Assembly (NCBI RefSeq): GCF_030657435.1
Contig: NZ_JAUTWS010000003.1
Coordinates: 248,001 to 312,000 of the forward strand
Direction of reading: 5' to 3'
Source: Paracraurococcus lichenis
Lineage (GTDB): Bacteria; Pseudomonadota; Alphaproteobacteria; Acetobacterales; Acetobacteraceae
DNA: 64,000 bases
Every line of letters starts with the position of its first letter. The stretch's first letter is position 1. Of this stretch, positions 60,385 to 64,000 are shown piece after piece. The notes below the pieces were generated by a model. It was given only the letters and a program-made list of their open reading frames with translations. It ran no database searches and was not told where the DNA came from. The position numbers and the translations under genes are program-made.

Positions 60385-62187
60385 ATGCACCGCGCCCTCC
60401 GCAGCCATCAGCAGCAGCTTGCCGGCGTGGTGGAGGCGATCGCGACCGGCCAGACGGAGCTGCGGGACATCCTGGCGGCGGTCACCCCGGGCGGGGGGAA
60501 GAGCCTGCTGCCGGTCATCGCCGCGGCGCGGCTGATCTGGGCCGGGATCGTCGAGCGGGTCTGCTGGATCGTTCCCCGCGACAGCCTGCGCCTGCAGGCG
60601 GAGGAAGCCTTCGCCGACCCGAACTGGCGCCTCGCGCTCGACCATGCCGTCTCGGTCCGCGCGGCGGAGAATGCCCCCGACCCCTGCCGCGGGCTGCAGG
60701 GCTGGATCACCACCTACCAGGGCGTCGCCGCGGCGCCGGAGCTGCACCTGGCGGAGTTCCGCAAGCAGAAGACCCTGCTGGTGGTGGACGAGGTGCACCA
60801 CCTGCCGGCCGAGGCCGACCCGGACGCGCCGGAGGAAGCCGCCTGGTCGCGCGCCATCCTGCCGCTGCTCGAGCACGCCGCGGTGCGGCTGCTGCTCTCC
60901 GGCACGCTGGAGCGGGCGGATGGCCGCCCGATCCTCTGGCTGCCCTACCGCCGGGGGCAGGGCGCGCGGACGCGGGAGGTGGACCTGCAGGCGCCCGGCT
61001 TCGCCGTCATCGGCTATAGCCGCGCCCAGGCGCTGGCCGAGAAGGCCGTGCTGCCCGTCGATTTCGGCGCCCTGGACGGGGAGGCGGAGTGGCTGGACGA
61101 GGAGCGCCGCCGCACCGGGCCGCATCCCGTCTCCGGCCCGCCGGAGGTCGGGCGTGCCGCGCTCTTCACCGCGCTGCGGACCGGCTTCGCGCAGGACCTG
61201 CTCCGCCGCGCCTTCGCCCAGACCCGCGACCTGCGCACGGAGCGCCGCGCGCGGCTCGGCCTGCCGCCGGGCGAGACGGCGATGGGCCTCGGCAAGCTGC
61301 TGGTGGTCGCACCCGACCAGGAGAATGCGCGGCGCTACCTCGACTGGCTGCGCGAGTGGCTGCCGAAGGGCCAGGCGGATACCGTCGCGCGCATCGCCAC
61401 CTCGGACGAGCGCGACGCGCAGGAAGTGTTGGCGGCCTTCCGGCTGCGGCCGGAGCCCTCCGTGCTGGTCACCGTCGCCATGGCCTATGAGGGGCTGGAC
61501 GCGCCGAGCGTCTCGGTCTGCGCGGCGCTGACCCATATCCGCTCCCGCGCCTGGCTGGAGCAGATGATCGCCCGCGCTACCCGCGTCGATTTCGCCGCCG
61601 GCCCCTACGAGACGCAGCGGGCGGTGGTGCTGCACCCGGACGACCTGCTGTTCCGCAAGTTCCGCGAGCGGATCGAGCGCGAGCAGGGCACGCTGGCGCG
61701 GGAGAAGGCGCGCCGCCGCCAGGGCGAGCTGCCCGGCCTGCCCGAGGGGATGGAGCGCGAGGCGCCGATCATCCCGCTCGCCTCCAATGCCACGGCGATG
61801 CACTGGCACCGGCTGGCGCCGGGACCGGAATTCGCCGCCGCCAGGCCGGAACATGCGCGCCCGGAGGAGACGGCGCCGGCCGAGGCGCCCTCGGTGCGGG
61901 AGCGGGCGCTGCGCAGCCGTATCGGCCAGATGGTCGCGGCGCAGGTGCTGGAGGACGAGGGCGGGCTGCGCATCCCGCGCGGCGCCGTCGCGCACCACGC
62001 CTATTCCGCCGCTCTGAAGCGGGTGATGGGCAAGGGCCGGGCGGAGATGACGCTGGCCGAGCTCGAGTCGACCATCGCCTGGCTGGAGCGCAACCGCATC
62101 GGCGACCACCTGCACCTGCTGGAGGGCGATCCGCGCTACGGCTGGTCGGTACGGCAGCGGCGTTTCGACTTCCGGACGGAGGGGTAG
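60385..62187 (+). CDS. superfamily 2 DEAD/DEAH-type helicase
   Basis: 600 residues. Motif I is TPGGGKSLLPV (33-43), motif II VVDEVHHLPAE, motif III LLSGTLERADGRPI, and the C-terminal helicase part has VTVAMAYEGLDAPSVS and WLEQMIARATRV (motif VI with Arg residues). The SGT-L-x-R-x-DG motif III and H-box resemble phage/plasmid-type restriction-like helicases. The last 120 residues form a separate helical domain (RSRIGQMVAAQVLEDEGGL ... LAELESTIAWLERN). ATG 60385 is chosen since it begins directly before the helicase core. No nuclease or methylase is adjacent. Confidence 0.85.
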   Translation: MHRALRSHQQQLAGVVEAIATGQTELRDILAAVTPGGGKSLLPVIAAARLIWAGIVERVCWIVPRDSLRLQAEEAFADPNWRLALDHAVSVRAAENAPDPCRGLQGWITTYQGVAAAPELHLAEFRKQKTLLVVDEVHHLPAEADPDAPEEAAWSRAILPLLEHAAVRLLLSGTLERADGRPILWLPYRRGQGARTREVDLQAPGFAVIGYSRAQALAEKAVLPVDFGALDGEAEWLDEERRRTGPHPVSGPPEVGRAALFTALRTGFAQDLLRRAFAQTRDLRTERRARLGLPPGETAMGLGKLLVVAPDQENARRYLDWLREWLPKGQADTVARIATSDERDAQEVLAAFRLRPEPSVLVTVAMAYEGLDAPSVSVCAALTHIRSRAWLEQMIARATRVDFAAGPYETQRAVVLHPDDLLFRKFRERIEREQGTLAREKARRRQGELPGLPEGMEREAPIIPLASNATAMHWHRLAPGPEFAAARPEHARPEETAPAEAPSVRERALRSRIGQMVAAQVLEDEGGLRIPRGAVAHHAYSAALKRVMGKGRAEMTLAELESTIAWLERNRIGDHLHLLEGDPRYGWSVRQRRFDFRTEG

Positions 62188-62267
62188 CGCAACCCCGGGC
62201 GGCGTCACCTGTTGGGGATGCTCCGTCCCGGCACCGTCGGGACCGCAAACGACGACAAGGAACGCCC

Positions 62268-62816
62268 ATGCGGAACCCGATGGCCCTCGCGGCCACGCTT
62301 GGCCTGCTCGCCCTGCCGGCGCTGGCCCAGAGCGGCCCGAACACCGACCAGTCCCCGGCCGCGACGCCGGCACCGGCCGCGGTGCCGGATGCCCCGCCGG
62401 GGGCGGAGCGGCCGCGCGAGGGCGGCGCGCTGATCCCGATTCCGACCTGGCGCGACCGCAACGGCGCCCTGGTCTCGACGGATGGCAACAAGCTTTCCGA
62501 GCCGGAGCGCATGGCCGCCGGCAAGCCCTATACGCCGCTGCCCTGGGGCTCGGTGGTGCAGGGCGTGCCGGGGATGAATGCCGCCGTGCCCTACCGGCCG
62601 CTGATGCCGGGCGAGCCGGCGAATGTCAGCGTGCGGATGGCGGCGGGCAAGCCGCAGACGACGCTGCCGGAAGGCACGCATCCCGGCGACACCGCCTGGA
62701 TGCAGGCCGGCCCGGCGCCGCGGCCGCTGCCGGTGGGCGAGACGCCAGCGGATGTCGTCGCCGGCGGCGGCGCGCCGATGGTGCCGGTGACGTCCGGCGG
62801 GACGCAGGCGCGGTAG
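62268..62816 (+). CDS. secreted Pro-rich protein of unknown function
   Basis: 182 residues with a signal peptide (MRNPMALAATLGLLALPALA, cleavage near ALA-Q). The mature part is Pro/Gly/Ala-rich with a partly duplicated unit: RMAAGKPYTPLPWGS and RMAAGKPQTTLPEGT, about 40 residues apart, each followed by a G-x-PGM/HPGD segment. It has no Cys. AAGGAACGCCC precedes ATG 62268. It is probably periplasmic. No function can be assigned. Confidence 0.75.
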   Translation: MRNPMALAATLGLLALPALAQSGPNTDQSPAATPAPAAVPDAPPGAERPREGGALIPIPTWRDRNGALVSTDGNKLSEPERMAAGKPYTPLPWGSVVQGVPGMNAAVPYRPLMPGEPANVSVRMAAGKPQTTLPEGTHPGDTAWMQAGPAPRPLPVGETPADVVAGGGAPMVPVTSGGTQAR

Positions 62817-62820
62817 CGAC

Positions 62821-62858
62821 GCCGCACGCGTCTTCGGTACCGTATAGGCGCGTGCGGC
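62821..62858. terminator. 10-bp inverted repeat between convergent genes
   Basis: GCCGCACGCG (62821-62830) and CGCGTGCGGC (62849-62858) are perfectly complementary with an 18-base loop. The repeat lies between the end of the secreted Pro-rich gene and the end of the hydrolase gene, fitting a two-way terminator. No T-tract is seen. Confidence 0.5.
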
Positions 62859-62867
62859 AACGCTGTC

Positions 62868-63692
62868 CTACGCGCCGATGCGTGGAATGGCCGGGCCTTC
62901 CGCCCGGCCATGGCGGGCAGCGTCAGCCCGGCCCGCGAAGGCCACGACCGCCGCCGCGGTCGCCGCCGGCTGCTCCGGCAGCAGGGCATGGCCGGCATCG
63001 GGGATGACCGTCAGCGCCACGCGATCGCCGAGCGCCTCGCGCAGCGCCGCCTCGGTCGGCACCGGCGCGATGGTGTCGAGCGCTGCGGCGACATAGAGCG
63101 TCGCGTGCCGGTCGGCGCAGCGCCGCCAGCGCTGGTCGGTCGCGGCGGTCGCCGCGCGCTGCATGCGGGCGACCGGCGGGTGCCAGCCGGTCAGCCAGAC
63201 GCGGGCGTCATGCCCCGGCGCGAAATAGCCGCGCTGCAGATGCCCGAGCCGCTCCGCCTCGCTGAGCGCTGGGTCGAAGCTGCCATCGATCGAGGCGCGC
63301 ACCGCCGGGTCGAGGTTCTGGGTGATGGAGGCCGCGAGGAGCACGACGCCGCGCACCAGTTCCGGCCGGCAGGCGGAGAGCGCGCGCGCCACCCAGTTGC
63401 CGAAGGCATGGCCGGCGACCAGGGCAGGGCCGGTGCCCTCCGCCTCCAGCACCGCCGCCGCATCCTCGGCCAGGTCGTAGAGGGTCAGGCCCGTCATCGG
63501 CCCTTCCGAGTCGCCGATCCCGCGCGGATCGGGCGCCAGCACCCGGAAGCCCTGCGCCGCGATCAGCGGCGCGACTTCGAAAAAATCCTCGGCGCCGCGG
63601 CCGAGGGAGGCGAGCAGCAGGACCGCCGGGCCATGCCCCCAGGCGGCATAGGCGATGCGGGCCGGGCCGCGCTGCACCCTCCGGGTATCCAT
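62868..63692 (-). CDS. alpha/beta hydrolase-fold protein lacking the nucleophile
   Basis: 274 residues with the haloperoxidase-like alpha/beta hydrolase pattern: VLAPDPRGIGDSEGP (oxyanion region), the elbow VAGHAFGNWVAR, an acid in AAALDTIAPVP (Asp206) and His235 in PDAGHALLPEQP. At the elbow the nucleophile is Ala96 in place of Ser (GHAFG for GHSxG), so ordinary ester hydrolysis is not expected. It may be non-catalytic or use a different mechanism. GGGGAGGAACGGC precedes ATG 63692. A TAGTCT element lies 24 bases upstream. Confidence 0.88.
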   Translation of the reverse strand: MDTRRVQRGPARIAYAAWGHGPAVLLLASLGRGAEDFFEVAPLIAAQGFRVLAPDPRGIGDSEGPMTGLTLYDLAEDAAAVLEAEGTGPALVAGHAFGNWVARALSACRPELVRGVVLLAASITQNLDPAVRASIDGSFDPALSEAERLGHLQRGYFAPGHDARVWLTGWHPPVARMQRAATAATDQRWRRCADRHATLYVAAALDTIAPVPTEAALREALGDRVALTVIPDAGHALLPEQPAATAAAVVAFAGRADAARHGRAEGPAIPRIGA

Positions 63693-63716
63693 GCCGTTCC
63701 TCCCCTTCCTTTGCCC

Positions 63717-63722
63717 AGACTA
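63717..63722 (-). promoter_or_regulatory. candidate -10 box (TAGTCT) for the hydrolase gene
   Basis: TAGTCT on the minus strand, 24 bases before ATG 63692, matching the element and spacing at 43612-43617. Confidence 0.35.
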
Positions 63723-63835
63723 TCCCGCGCCGGGCTGTCGGAGGCGAGCCATGGCGCGCCTCGGAGGGCCGGGGCTTTCGTTCCGGGCGAACAAATTCGG
63801 TGGCCTGCGTGGGTCCACTCAGGCGCCGTTTGCTC

Positions 63836-63841
63836 TAGGCT
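63836..63841 (+). promoter_or_regulatory. candidate -10 box (TAGGCT) for the gene at the right edge
   Basis: CTAGGCT with TAGGCT at 63836-63841 lies 23 bases before ATG 63865. Confidence 0.3.
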
Positions 63842-63864
63842 CGCCGCAAAGGGAGGACCGCGGC

Positions 63865-64000
63865 ATGGATGGGCTGCCCGAACGCTTTGACCCCTGGCCC
63901 CCGGGCATCGAGCCCGCGGTCCCGATCGAGGGTTACACCAATACCTTCACCCATACGCCCGCCCTGCCGCCGATTCGCCGGCCGCCGACGCGGACGGAGG
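63865..64000 (+). CDS. unknown protein, 3' partial
   Basis: The gene starts at ATG 63865, with AAAGGGAGGA upstream, and runs off the right edge after 45 codons. The visible N-terminus (MDGLPERFDPWPPGIEPAV, then EGYTNTFTHTPALPP) is Pro-rich and soluble, without a signal peptide. I do not recognise it. Confidence 0.6.
   Translation, partial: MDGLPERFDPWPPGIEPAVPIEGYTNTFTHTPALPPIRRPPTRTE

Noticed and set aside
59221..62373. A 1050-codon minus-strand frame covering the helicase
   Set aside because: Only the part from GTG 60273 encodes the hydroxyacid dehydrogenase; the rest is antisense to a good helicase gene.

Overview
The window is a very GC-rich (about 70% or more by eye) bacterial chromosome segment. 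Several things suggest an alphaproteobacterium of the Acetobacteraceae / Roseomonas type. Many secretion-signal-bearing solute receptors of the Bug (TctC) kind lack membrane partners. A PQQ alcohol dehydrogenase sits beside a molybdenum aldehyde dehydrogenase. There is an NrsF-type anti-sigma protein, lepB-rnc-era run as in alphaproteobacteria, and KGG-repeat stress proteins are present. This assignment is an inference from gene content. No rRNA, tRNA, CRISPR array or insertion sequence was recognised.

Layout. 1-3.7 kb: the 3' part of an NrsF-like membrane protein, an unknown gene, and a GT39-like membrane protein. 3.9-9.95 kb (minus): an acetyl-phosphate / acyl operon in the order fabI, maoC-pta fusion, ackA, DUF3141 (PhaC-like hydrolase), with a possible CoA-transferase remnant between fabI and pta. 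10-11.3 kb: a decayed stretch with a nitrilase fragment, then a DDN-family oxidoreductase. 11.8-12.5 kb: an orphan OmpR-type regulator. 12.87-18.7 kb (plus): a periplasmic oxidation module of Rieske protein, PQQ dehydrogenase carrying the lanthanide-type Asp-x-Asp, [2Fe-2S] subunit, molybdopterin subunit and a secreted protein. 18.9-29.8 kb: a Bug receptor, a MetE-like protein, a MazE/VapC-type toxin-antitoxin pair, a pseudo-receiver, a lone ScpA-like protein with an overlapping partner, a 2OG-Fe(II) oxygenase, a MORN lipoprotein, a small membrane protein, and a TPP enzyme / zinc alcohol dehydrogenase / SDR operon.

30-33 kb holds the core genes lepB, rnc and era. 33.3-38.2 kb (minus) carries a TAXI receptor, a Pro/Ala-rich TPR-like membrane protein that may start at CTG, a DehI-like protein and a Tat-exported MBL-fold protein. 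38.4-43.6 kb carries an acyl-CoA ligase, a small membrane protein, and Bug / acyl-CoA dehydrogenase / CaiB-type CoA transferase genes. 43.7-48 kb has a KGG stress protein, a Pro-rich small protein and a large cyclase-AAA-TPR signalling protein ending in a strong hairpin. 48-55.5 kb (minus) is a seven-gene catabolic cluster (Bug, SDR, acyl-CoA dehydrogenase, acyl-CoA ligase, Bug, SDR, DUF169). 55.5-64 kb has an NMT1-like protein, a tightly overlapping hydantoinase / 96-residue protein / CobW-type GTPase trio, a 2-hydroxyacid dehydrogenase, a helicase, a secreted protein, an alpha/beta hydrolase lacking its nucleophile, and a gene running off the right edge.

The strongest leads for something undescribed are the Rieske/PQQ/Mo oxidation cluster, where no cytochrome c gene is visible, and the hydantoinase-orphan-CobW trio, where a small unknown protein lies between a metalloenzyme and a candidate metallochaperone.
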